Shown here in pieces: positions 6,734-13,740 of a stretch of DNA of 18,841 nucleotides. This DNA is from Candidatus Margulisiibacteriota bacterium (GTDB lineage Bacteria > Margulisbacteria > Termititenacia > Termititenacales > Termititenacaceae): positions 1-18,841 of the forward strand of contig JAITIE010000154.1 of assembly GCA_031279615.1 (NCBI GenBank). Direction: 5' to 3'. The notes beneath the pieces were generated by a model. The model did not search any database. It was not told the DNA's origin and worked only from the letters and a program-made list of their open reading frames with translations. The position numbers and the translations under genes are program-made. Numbering within the stretch: the stretch's first letter is position 1; the number at the start of each line of letters is the position of its first letter.

Positions 6734-7693
6734 ATGCTAAAAATAATTCCGTATTCCGGCGCCCGTCTCCAGTCCTATCAAAACTTTGCGCGGCGCAATT
6801 GGGGAGAGCGCTGTTATCAGCAGACGGAAAAATATTTGCGCTGGCTGTATCAGGAAAATCCCTGCGCGGATAAAGAAAACTCTTTTCTGATCGCAGTGGA
6901 GCCGCGGCGTAATGAAGTTGTCGGCGTAATGCACAAAATGCGTCTGCCGTGGCTCGTCGACGGGCAAAAAGTTTTGGTCAGCTCCATCCATAATCTGCTG
7001 GTCGACCGAGATTACCGGCAGGGCAGCGGCCTGATGCTGATCACCGCCTCGCTAAAAGGAGAGGCCCACGTGCTCTGTCCGGGCGTCCTGCCGCCGCTGA
7101 GCGAGGCCTATAAAATGCTGCGCTGTCAGGAAATAGACGCGCTCTGGTTTAGAAAAATTATTTCACCGCTGGGAGCCGCCGCCCAAAAAATTTTTGGACT
7201 CGCTCTGCCGCCGCGGAAAAAAATCAACCGCGCGCAAATCCTGACAGAGCCTTCCGCCGCGCAGATTGCGGCAATGACGGCGGCGCTCAATCAATGCTCC
7301 GGCGGCCATGTGCTCTGGGACGCGGAAATTTTTAACTGGCGTTTTCTGCAGGGGCCAAAACATGTTTTCTTGTGGGTGGACGCCGCGAACTTTTTAATAC
7401 TCTCCGTCGGCCAGCGTAAAGGCCTGACCGTCGCCAGAATCATTGACGGCCATATTGAGAATGAAAATTCTACGCTCTGGCAGGACGCGCTAAACGCCGC
7501 GCGGTCTCTAGGCGCGGTTGTCCTGCTCGGCTACACCGCGGATAAAAATTTGCGGAAATATTTTCTGGCCAGGATAAGACCGCGCGTCCGGCATCCGCTG
7601 GTGTTTTTTTATCATCGAGATAAAAAAATCCGCGAGCTGAATTTCAACGCCGCGGCGGGAGATTTCGGGCTGGAAAGTTTTTTAAGTAATTGA
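6734..7693 (+). CDS. GNAT-like acyltransferase of the ACP cassette
   Basis: This is a 319-residue protein beginning immediately after the decarboxylase stop codon (TGA-ATG) without its own ribosome-binding site, so it depends on translation of the upstream genes. The first part (about 1-135) looks like a GNAT fold: FLIAVEPRRNEVVGVMHKMRL is a central strand pair and SSIHNLLVDRDYRQGSGLMLI resembles the acetyl-CoA-binding strand and loop. The second half is less recognisable and may be a second, degenerate GNAT-like domain, as in FemAB-type or double-GNAT proteins. There is no membrane segment. Its place at the end of the ACP-ligase-decarboxylase operon suggests it transfers the ACP-bound group onto a sugar or lipid acceptor. 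This role is inference. Its 3' end overlaps the convergent GT4 gene by 50 nt. Confidence 0.6.
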   Translation: MLKIIPYSGARLQSYQNFARRNWGERCYQQTEKYLRWLYQENPCADKENSFLIAVEPRRNEVVGVMHKMRLPWLVDGQKVLVSSIHNLLVDRDYRQGSGLMLITASLKGEAHVLCPGVLPPLSEAYKMLRCQEIDALWFRKIISPLGAAAQKIFGLALPPRKKINRAQILTEPSAAQIAAMTAALNQCSGGHVLWDAEIFNWRFLQGPKHVFLWVDAANFLILSVGQRKGLTVARIIDGHIENENSTLWQDALNAARSLGAVVLLGYTADKNLRKYFLARIRPRVRHPLVFFYHRDKKIRELNFNAAAGDFGLESFLSN

Positions 7694-8780
7694 AATATTC
7701 CGCGAACATTTTCTTTTCCGTGTAGTTTTCCATGGCCGCGCGGCGGCCGTTTTCCCCCAGCTCTTTGGCCAAGCGCGGATAAGCGATCAGATTAAAGATG
7801 ATGTTCGCCAATTCCTGCGGATTTCTCAGGGAGAAAAGCAGGCCGTTCAGGCCGTCTGTAATTAAGTCACGGATGCCGGTCGTGCACGCGCCAATTACCG
7901 GCAGACGGCAGGCCCAGGCTTGCAGTATCGAGCCGGAATGTCCTTCATATAAGGAAGGCAAGACATAAATATCCATAGCCTTAAGATAACGGTATACGTC
8001 GCTCTGCCAGCCGGCAAAAATAATTTTGTCAAATATGTTTAACTCCGCGGCATCCTGTTCCAGTTCCTGACGGGACGGCCCGTCACCGACTAAAAGCAGT
8101 CTGGTCTGCGGCAGTTGAGGCAGCAGCAGCGCCAGGGCTTCCAGCAGGAGCTTTTGATTTTTTTCGGGATACAAACGTCCCAGCGTCCCGATGACAATAT
8201 TTTGCGCGGTCAGCCGCAAAGCGCGGCGCGCGGCGGCGCGGTCGATTTTTTTTAAATATTTTGCGGCGGATGGATCGAGGCCGTTATTTATCACGGTTAT
8301 TTTGGCCGCTGGATATTTTTCGCGGCGGACAAATACGTCTTTGACATTTTGGGAGACGGCGATATGTCCGTCATAACAACAGCGCGCGACGATGCAGTCG
8401 AGAAAAACTTTTATTTTCTGTTTTTTAAGGTCTGGCCCGCGTAAATTAGAAATGATTTTAGGCGTTCCAGCCAGACGACCGGCAATACCGCCGGTAATAA
8501 TACAGGGATACAGCCAGTTGAGCAGAATGTCCGGCTTTACTTTTTTTAAGACTCTGACCAGACGCGGGATAGTTTTTAAGGGATTGTGATTGCTTTGCAG
8601 GCGGATAACTTTTAGACCGCGCGCGGTCATTGTCTCCTCAAAAGACGGCTCTTCATCCAGCATGCCGCAGACGTAAACTTGCCAGCCTTGTTTGTGCAAA
8701 AAGACGGCCAGTTTGTATAAGACATTTTCCGCGCCGCCGCCAGTGTGCAGGGAATAAATATACATAAAGATTTTTTTCAT
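7644..8780 (-). CDS. GT4 family glycosyltransferase
   Basis: This is a 378-residue GT-B retaining glycosyltransferase that uses a nucleotide sugar to extend a glycan at the cytoplasmic face. The N-terminal domain opens with the classic IYSLHTGGGAENVLYKLA acceptor-side glycine loop. The C-terminal donor domain shows IGTLGRLYPEKNQKLLLEA, LLLVGDGPSRQELE, IIFAGWQSDVYRYLKAMDIYVLPSLYEG and GLNGLLF. The family's E-x7-E donor motif is altered: E279-GHSGSIL-Q287, with Gln in place of the second Glu. AGAGG (8790-8786) lies 5 nt before the ATG. It follows the polymerase/deacetylase gene on the same strand after 55 nt and is probably in that operon. Its 3' end overlaps the convergent GNAT-like gene. Donor and acceptor sugars are unknown. 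Confidence 0.9.
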   Translation of the reverse strand: MKKIFMYIYSLHTGGGAENVLYKLAVFLHKQGWQVYVCGMLDEEPSFEETMTARGLKVIRLQSNHNPLKTIPRLVRVLKKVKPDILLNWLYPCIITGGIAGRLAGTPKIISNLRGPDLKKQKIKVFLDCIVARCCYDGHIAVSQNVKDVFVRREKYPAAKITVINNGLDPSAAKYLKKIDRAAARRALRLTAQNIVIGTLGRLYPEKNQKLLLEALALLLPQLPQTRLLLVGDGPSRQELEQDAAELNIFDKIIFAGWQSDVYRYLKAMDIYVLPSLYEGHSGSILQAWACRLPVIGACTTGIRDLITDGLNGLLFSLRNPQELANIIFNLIAYPRLAKELGENGRRAAMENYTEKKMFAEYFNYLKNFPARNLPPRR

Positions 8781-8802
8781 TTTAGCCTCTTTAGTATGTT
8801 GC

Positions 8803-8901
8803 GAGAATATTTTTACCTCCGCGCGCGTTGGCTTCTCACTTAACGTCGCGCTTTGCGTTTGTTAAGTTCGCCCCAAAACGCGCTGCGGCAAAAATATTCT
8901 C
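8803..8901. repeat. Imperfect long inverted repeat at the 3' end of the fusion gene
   Basis: Two perfect outer arms (GAGAATATTTTT 8803-8814 and its complement 8890-8901) enclose two perfect inner arms (ACTTAAC 8838-8844 and GTTAAGT 8861-8867). The segments between are partly complementary (shared GCGCGTT core). The loop is 16 nt. The element covers the last 22 codons and stop of the polymerase/deacetylase gene and ends 22 bases short of the GT4 start codon. Confidence 0.6.
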
Positions 8902-10929
8902 TGCTTGCCCAGTGCGGTGTAAAAGCAATTTTAAACGGAACCGCCAAAAAGTATCGTGCGCGTAGACGCCGACTCTGGGGAAAGCCAGCAAATCATCCAT
9001 GCGCGAATTAGTTACGAAACCCAAACCATATCCATTCGCGCGCGCCAAACCTAATACCCGATCGTCCGCCGCGCCGCGGGGATAACAAACCGTATTGACC
9101 GGACAAGACAATTCTTTTTCCAGCCGCTGCTTGGAGAGCCGCAGTTCGCGCTCCGCTTCCTCGTCCGACAGTTGCTTCAAAGCATAATGATTTAAAGTGT
9201 GCGAGCCGATTGTCCAGCCGGATTTTTGCAGGTGTTTCAATTCCGGCCAGTCCAGAGGCAGATCATCTTTGCTGAATTGGGTTTGATTCTTAAAGTCCCA
9301 GTAATACGGTTCTGGACTGCCTATTTTATTGACAGTCACAAATATAGTCGCTGGAATATTGTATTTTTGCAAGACCGGCCAGGCATATTTAAGATTGTCG
9401 CGGTAGCCGTCGTCAAAAGTTATTAGACAGATTTTATTCAAGAGCGGCGCGGCCTGCGCGATATATTTTTGATAAAAATCTTCCGCGTTCATAAATAAAT
9501 ATTTCCGGCGGCGCAGATAAGCGATCTGCCTGACGAAATTTTTTTGCGCGACGGCCAGCGCATTTTTGGCTTCCGGCAAAACGCGGTGATAGGCCAGGAT
9601 TAAAACTTTGCGGTACTGCAGAGAGTTAAAGCCGCGCCGAGATTCCTCCAGTTTCAAGACCAGCAGGAGATAAAACCAGAGCAGATAAGCCATGATCGGC
9701 GCGCGCACCGAATCCTGAAACAGGCCGTAAACCGCAAAACCGAGAATGCCCAGGGCCAGACTGTACGCCAGACTGCCGGGGAGCCGGCGCAAACGCCGCC
9801 AGGTAAAAACGATAAGCAAGATGACGCCTATAAAACTCAAAAAACCGTATTCCAAAAAATATCCGAGATACATATTATGCGGCGAGAAAACATAGACCAC
9901 GCCGTCGGCCAGCGCTTCGCTCTGCACCACCTGCATATTTTCATAATTGCGACGCAGTTCCTCCGGCGTTTTGTATTGACCGCGTAAGTTTGTCCAGCGG
10001 CCGTTTTCCTGTTTCAACTTGGCGTTGAGATGCCCGCCGCCCCAGCCGTTGAGCGGATGCCGCGCGATTTGCCGCAAAGAAATTTCCGCCAGCATAGAAT
10101 GATCGCGGTTGGAAGCGTCGTTGGGATCAAAGAGCGAGCGCACTGTTTTTTGCAGCGGCGCGACAAACAGGACGGCCAGAATAGTCAAAATTATTCCGGC
10201 GGCGAAAATTTGTTTCCAATATTTTGAACGGGCAAACGATACTATGAAAACGACGGCCAGGGACACCAGCAAGGCGCGGCTGAATGAAAAAATTATATTG
10301 AAAACAGTCAAAGCCAGTATGGCAATATGAAAAATTTGATATAGAACAGCGGGAAGTTGATGTTTTGGATTTTGCCGCCCGAGAATATTCTGCCAGAACC
10401 AGGCCAGATAAGCCGGCGCGGCCAAACTCAAAAAAGCGGCAAAAACATTGGTGCCGGAGCGCGCGAGAAAAACGGAGCAAATCCGGTTCAAACCTCTGGC
10501 GTCCAGCAGAAAAAAAAACATTGGCGGCCGGGGCCAGGACCAATTGGCCATGCCGTATTGCAGGAAACCGCAGACCAGTACAAAAATGTAACCGGCGAAC
10601 GCCGCGCGCAGTAAATAATTGAAGTCTTTGGCGGAGCGTACGGCGGCGGCCAAAAAATAAAAAATCCCGATCAAGACGGTCAGCGCCAGAGCGTCGCCGA
10701 GCGCCTGCCGCGGCAGGTAGGCGTCACAGACTGACCACCACGCCGCGAACAACAGCAGGCCAAACGGCAGCTCATAGCCGGTGATTCTCCGCGTCCAGCT
10801 CCAGGTTTTTTCTTGGGTGTAAGCAAAAATTAAGCCGAGCGCGCCAGCCGCCGCGAGATTGGAGAGCCAAAACGGCAAGGCGACTAAATAAGCGCCGAGC
10901 AGGGTAAGGCAGAGGAAAAAAATAGACAT
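8836..10929 (-). CDS. Fused O-antigen ligase/polymerase-type membrane protein and NodB polysaccharide deacetylase
   Basis: This is one uninterrupted 697-residue frame with two modules. Residues 1 to about 425 are a polytopic membrane protein with about ten hydrophobic segments and a large outer loop (about 260-350) ending in SPHNMYLGYFLEYG (H351, N352), the hallmark of the Wzy_C/O-antigen ligase family, which polymerises or transfers glycans on undecaprenyl lipid outside the membrane. After about 15 linker residues, RKVLILAYHRV (440-450) opens a NodB (CE4) domain: TFDDG with catalytic Asp506 and metal Asp507, SHTLNH with metal-binding His577 and His581, CYPRGA near 615-620, and FPRVGVYAHD. 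All expected catalytic residues are present. Since Wzy_C loops act outside, the deacetylase should be placed outside too, and fusion would couple assembly with N-deacetylation. The last residues are encoded by an inverted repeat and are probably non-domain sequence. The start has no ribosome-binding site. Confidence 0.88.
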   Translation of the reverse strand: MSIFFLCLTLLGAYLVALPFWLSNLAAAGALGLIFAYTQEKTWSWTRRITGYELPFGLLLFAAWWSVCDAYLPRQALGDALALTVLIGIFYFLAAAVRSAKDFNYLLRAAFAGYIFVLVCGFLQYGMANWSWPRPPMFFFLLDARGLNRICSVFLARSGTNVFAAFLSLAAPAYLAWFWQNILGRQNPKHQLPAVLYQIFHIAILALTVFNIIFSFSRALLVSLAVVFIVSFARSKYWKQIFAAGIILTILAVLFVAPLQKTVRSLFDPNDASNRDHSMLAEISLRQIARHPLNGWGGGHLNAKLKQENGRWTNLRGQYKTPEELRRNYENMQVVQSEALADGVVYVFSPHNMYLGYFLEYGFLSFIGVILLIVFTWRRLRRLPGSLAYSLALGILGFAVYGLFQDSVRAPIMAYLLWFYLLLVLKLEESRRGFNSLQYRKVLILAYHRVLPEAKNALAVAQKNFVRQIAYLRRRKYLFMNAEDFYQKYIAQAAPLLNKICLITFDDGYRDNLKYAWPVLQKYNIPATIFVTVNKIGSPEPYYWDFKNQTQFSKDDLPLDWPELKHLQKSGWTIGSHTLNHYALKQLSDEEAERELRLSKQRLEKELSCPVNTVCYPRGAADDRVLGLARANGYGLGFVTNSRMDDLLAFPRVGVYAHDTFWRFRLKLLLHRTGQAENIFAAARFGANLTNAKRDVK

Positions 10930-10935
10930 TAGCTA

Positions 10936-10944
10936 AGTTTAACA
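10936..10944 (-). promoter_or_regulatory. Extended -10 promoter, leaderless start of the polymerase/deacetylase gene
   Basis: On the minus strand TGT-TAAACT is followed by 6 nt (TAGCTA) and the ATG at 10929. No Shine-Dalgarno sequence is present. The site interlocks with the divergent promoter at 10960-10968. Confidence 0.5.
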
Positions 10945-10959
10945 TATGCGAAAATTTCC

Positions 10960-10968
10960 TGTTATAAT
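10960..10968 (+). promoter_or_regulatory. Extended -10 promoter, leaderless start of the 241-residue protein gene
   Basis: TGT-TATAAT is followed by 7 nt (TTTAGCT) and the ATG at 10976. TTAACA at 10939-10944 could serve as a -35 with 18 nt spacing, and it overlaps the -10 of the opposite promoter. Confidence 0.6.
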
Positions 10969-10975
10969 TTTAGCT

Positions 10976-11701
10976 ATGGTAGATAATCTGGTTGGCGGAA
11001 TTTACGCCAATATCAGCAAGATCAATCCGGAGACTTTGAGTCCGGAAGGCAAATTATTTTTGCGGCGTTACCGCGAAGTTTTGCAGACAAATCAAACGCT
11101 GGATAAAAATATCGGCAATCTCATCGCTACGACGCTCATTAAATTTCACAATGACAAAGGCGAGGACATAACGCAATTGTTGCTGGAGCTGATCACGATC
11201 AGTTTTCACGCGATCGAGCCGTACCGCAAATACGCCTTGGATGTGGCCGAGTATTTGCTGCTGGGCGCGATCTTTGCCGTGCTGGCTATTACGGAAGATG
11301 AGACGGAAATGCAAACTGTCATCGAGCAGTTAATGGTCGGGATTTTTACCAACCCGATTTACGAATTTGACCTTGATGAGCGCCTGAAATTGAGCGCGCT
11401 GATCCACCAAGTCGGCGCCTATATCGGGACTTTGAGTTTCTGGTCGCGTCAGTACGGCCGCCACACGCGTTTGATAAAAGCCGCTTTGCAGCAAGGTTTG
11501 ATTGAAGGCCTGGAGATTTGCAACGCTGGCGGCGATGAATTGCTAGCCGCGCGCGAGCCGAAACATTACACTCTGGCGCGCTGGAAAGGCCGCCTGCATT
11601 TTTATTTCAATCTGTTGTGGCCGCTTTTTGACCTCAACGCCAATATCATAATCCGCTGGCTGAATAAAACGACCGGTCTGGAAATCTGGCCGGTGAAATG
11701 A
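10976..11701 (+). CDS. Protein of unknown function, 241 residues
   Basis: I do not recognise a family. The start MVDNLVGGIYANISK is chosen because a perfect extended -10 lies 7 nt before its ATG. An in-frame ATG 30 nt upstream would place the promoter inside the coding sequence. The protein appears all-helical with many charged residues, a hydrophobic stretch YLLLGAIFAVLAI (about residue 90-102) too isolated to be a clear transmembrane protein, and a C-terminal part rich in aromatic residues (ARWKGRLHFYFNLLWPLF). There is no signal peptide, no Cys/His metal cluster and no nucleotide-binding loop. Codon style matches the GC-rich neighbours, so it looks native. It is divergent from the polymerase/deacetylase gene, sharing a 46-bp intergenic region, and 44 nt before the methyltransferase gene. 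Confidence 0.75.
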   Translation: MVDNLVGGIYANISKINPETLSPEGKLFLRRYREVLQTNQTLDKNIGNLIATTLIKFHNDKGEDITQLLLELITISFHAIEPYRKYALDVAEYLLLGAIFAVLAITEDETEMQTVIEQLMVGIFTNPIYEFDLDERLKLSALIHQVGAYIGTLSFWSRQYGRHTRLIKAALQQGLIEGLEICNAGGDELLAAREPKHYTLARWKGRLHFYFNLLWPLFDLNANIIIRWLNKTTGLEIWPVK

Positions 11702-11745
11702 ACCCTGTTTGTTGAATAAAGAAAATAAACGAGAGGAGTGTTTGT

Positions 11746-12642
11746 ATGAGTGATAATATTAATCTTGATCAAGATAGTTATAGAAAGTATTTGGATAATT
11801 GGCTGGACGGAATTTCTTCAGAAATCTCTTTTTGGAAAAGTCTAATGGTTGTTGAACATGCGGGGGGGGGGGGGGTAACTTATATTAAAAAAAAGTTTAT
11901 TTTAGAAAAATATATTACAGGAAAGAAAACAAGATTGTTAGATGTAGGGAGTGGGCCTTTCCCCTATGTTGGCGCTAAAACGGATAAAACGGAGTTAGAA
12001 TATCATGCTGTTGATCCGCTAGCACAGTGTTATAAAATTTTGAGAGATAGATATAAAATTTGTGCTGATATTATACCTGAATTTGCATTCGTGGAATATT
12101 TAACAGAAAAATTTTCAGAAAATTATTTTGATATTGTACATATGAGTAACGCTTTAGACCATTGTTTTAATCCGTTGCTAGGTATTTATCAAATGCTCCA
12201 TGTTTGTAGGATTGGTGGAAAAGTTATTTTACGCCATGGTAATAATGAAGCAGAAAATTCAAACTATGATGGATTTCATCAATGGAATATTTGTGTGGAA
12301 AATACGGAGCTGATAATTTGGAGACCTAAAATTAGATATAATATAACTCAAATTATACAAAAATATGCCGATATATTTTTGGAAACAAATGAGCCAAGTC
12401 AGCATGGAGTAATATTGCAAAAAAAACAAACAATACCCCTAGAAAAGATACAGTTTTTGCCGATGAGTATTGTAAATGAGAAAATATTTGAACGATTGTA
12501 TAAATTGATTTTTAGGATGGTTGATAAAAAACGCAACAATGTTTATATATGGATAAGATACCTTTTGTTTAAAATTCCGCTGGTTGTAATTTTGTCTAAA
12601 AACATTAAAAAAATGCAAAACTTGAGAAAAATAAAAGAATAA
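11746..12642 (+). CDS. SAM-dependent methyltransferase with an internal poly-G tract
   Basis: This is a 298-residue class I methyltransferase. Motif I is LLDVGSGPFPYVG (about 64-76), the acidic residue ending beta 2 is in YHAVDP (Asp90), and YFDIVHMSNALDHCFNPL plus GGKVILRHG correspond to motifs IV and V. The N-terminal SEISFWKSLMVVEH resembles putative methyltransferases of surface-glycan loci. AGAGGAG (11732-11738) precedes the ATG by 7 nt. Two features are odd. A run of 14 G (11862-11875) encodes A39-G40 to G43. The gene is also strikingly AT-rich, with codons such as ATA, AGA and TTA that neighbours avoid, so it was probably acquired by transfer. One G fewer or more brings a stop within five codons, so the gene is readable only at this tract length modulo 3. 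Its substrate is likely a sugar or lipid-linked glycan, by context only. Confidence 0.85.
   Translation: MSDNINLDQDSYRKYLDNWLDGISSEISFWKSLMVVEHAGGGGVTYIKKKFILEKYITGKKTRLLDVGSGPFPYVGAKTDKTELEYHAVDPLAQCYKILRDRYKICADIIPEFAFVEYLTEKFSENYFDIVHMSNALDHCFNPLLGIYQMLHVCRIGGKVILRHGNNEAENSNYDGFHQWNICVENTELIIWRPKIRYNITQIIQKYADIFLETNEPSQHGVILQKKQTIPLEKIQFLPMSIVNEKIFERLYKLIFRMVDKKRNNVYIWIRYLLFKIPLVVILSKNIKKMQNLRKIKE
11862..11875 (+). repeat. G14 homopolymer in the methyltransferase gene
   Basis: Fourteen consecutive G lie at codons 39-43. With 13 G the next codon becomes TAA. With 15 G, a TAA follows after Gly-Asn-Leu-Tyr. This is the structure of a slipped-strand phase-variation switch, currently in the ON register. 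Confidence 0.85.
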
Positions 12643-12647
12643 AATTT

Positions 12648-13199
12648 TTACTTGCTAGATTTTTTCAGCACCTCTTTTTTAAACGTGCCGAAAATATATA
12701 AATCCTCCGGTTTCCCATCTGCTCCGCGCAGATAATTGTGGAGCACAGCTTCCGGCTCCTGCTTGGCGGTTTTGTAACGCTCCAGTTTTTCCGCGTCGCC
12801 ACCGGAAACATAGGTATAAACTTTGTGCAGGTCGAGGTCTTTAAAAATATAATTATAAACCTGCGTGACGATGACTAGACTTAAATCGGTATTGCGAAAT
12901 TCCGCAGGAATATAAATTTGCAGAATGGCGTTGCGGTTTTGCCAGTTAAAATTTTGCAGGGCAATAAAAGCGGTCAAAATCTCGCCGTTGGCTTCCGCGA
13001 CGAGCAGCCGCGTGCGCGCTTCGATCATCCGCCCGACGGCAATTTCTTTGAGCAGCTGATTTTGCAACAGCCGCTTGTTGTTGCAGGGATAGGTTGTCAG
13101 GTTGTGCTGGTAATAATCCGCGTTGGTCAGCCAGGCGGCGACTTTGGGCAGGTCGCGTTTTTCCAGATGGCGCAGGCTGATCGTGATTTTTTCGCTCAT
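12648..13199 (-). CDS. RimJ/RimL-type GNAT acetyltransferase
   Basis: This is a 183-residue cytoplasmic N-acetyltransferase. It opens with ITISLRHLEKRDLPKVAAWLTN, the typical first strand and helix of the Acetyltransf_3 group (strand, E/D-x-D, L, x-x-W). ARTRLLVAEANGEILTAFIALQNFNWQNRNAILQIYI gives the paired central strands, and LSLVIVTQVYNYIFKDLDLHKVYTYVSGGD gives the acetyl-CoA helix and following strand. Here and in the gene upstream the acetyl-CoA loop Q/R-x-x-G-x-G/A is not well preserved, so the donor may differ. The ATG overlaps the stop of the upstream GNAT gene by 4 nt (ATGA), so the two are co-translated. Its 3' end is 5 nt from that of the convergent methyltransferase gene. The acceptor is unknown; an amino-sugar is plausible in this locus. 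Confidence 0.75.
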   Translation of the reverse strand: MSEKITISLRHLEKRDLPKVAAWLTNADYYQHNLTTYPCNNKRLLQNQLLKEIAVGRMIEARTRLLVAEANGEILTAFIALQNFNWQNRNAILQIYIPAEFRNTDLSLVIVTQVYNYIFKDLDLHKVYTYVSGGDAEKLERYKTAKQEPEAVLHNYLRGADGKPEDLYIFGTFKKEVLKKSSK

Positions 13200-13711
13200 T
13201 TATAGTAATCCTCTTTGTTCAGGCCGAAAATTTCCTGATCGTGAAATTTGTTGTTGTAAAAAAGATGCTCGTTGAGCTGGCCTTCTTTTTTGAAAAAACA
13301 TTCCAGCAGGACTTTTTTTAATTCCAATTCATGCGGCTGGCAGTGGCAGTAAACTTTGACTAAATTAGTCTTGCTAAAAAGATTGACCAGGCCGGCTTCC
13401 AGCGCTTCTTGGAGCAGCTTGGTGTTGTTTTTGGAAGGCTGCAAAGTCAGGCTGACTTCAGCGATGTGCTGCGGGTTATGAATGTTGCTGAAAAGCAACA
13501 CGCCGAGCGGCTGGCCGCTGCGATTGTGTGCCAGATAAAATTGATGGTTGAGCGAGCTGATCAGCATGGCGAGGTCGTCCGTGCTGATGGTCAGCGTGGT
13601 TTTATTCAGAAAAAAAGAATCGCGCGTTTTGACTGACCACCGGCGGATCAGCGCGATGTTCTGCGGCTTGACTGATTCCAGATAAATATTTTCCCCGTCG
13701 AGTCTCGGCAT
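13196..13711 (-). CDS. GNAT acetyltransferase, RimJ/RimL-like
   Basis: This is a 171-residue protein beginning MPRLDGENIYLESVKPQNIALIRRW in the style of the RimL group (L-x-G-E-x-I-x-L, then a helix with W). QFYLAHNRSGQPLGVLLFSNIH and IAEVSLTLQ are the central strands, LLQEALEAGLVNLFSKTNLVKVYCHCQ is the CoA-side helix and next strand, and IFGLNKEDYYK is the usual tail of the family. The acetyl-CoA loop is weakly conserved. It overlaps the second GNAT gene by 4 nt, and the two may form a heterodimer or act in succession on one glycan. TGC-TATAAT lies 11 nt upstream of the ATG, so the leader would be only about 5 nt. Confidence 0.72.
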   Translation of the reverse strand: MPRLDGENIYLESVKPQNIALIRRWSVKTRDSFFLNKTTLTISTDDLAMLISSLNHQFYLAHNRSGQPLGVLLFSNIHNPQHIAEVSLTLQPSKNNTKLLQEALEAGLVNLFSKTNLVKVYCHCQPHELELKKVLLECFFKKEGQLNEHLFYNNKFHDQEIFGLNKEDYYK

Positions 13712-13722
13712 GATTTTTTAAA

Positions 13723-13731
13723 ATTATAGCA
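13723..13731 (-). promoter_or_regulatory. Extended -10 promoter of the GNAT pair
   Basis: TGC-TATAAT on the minus strand lies 11 nt before the ATG at 13711, in the 29-nt gap after the 45-residue gene. The predicted leader is about 4-5 nt, with no ribosome-binding site. Confidence 0.5.
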
Positions 13732-13740
13732 TAGAAAAAA

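Noticed and set aside
10510..10518. A run of nine A (nine T on the coding strand) in the polymerase/deacetylase gene at a Phe-rich segment.
   Set aside because: Nine is within what coding TTT codons produce by chance, and the run lies in a hydrophobic helix. I do not claim phase variation.
10946..10975. An earlier in-frame ATG for the 241-residue protein, adding MRKFPVIILA.
   Set aside because: It would put the extended -10 inside the gene and has no ribosome-binding site, though a short hydrophobic start cannot be fully excluded.
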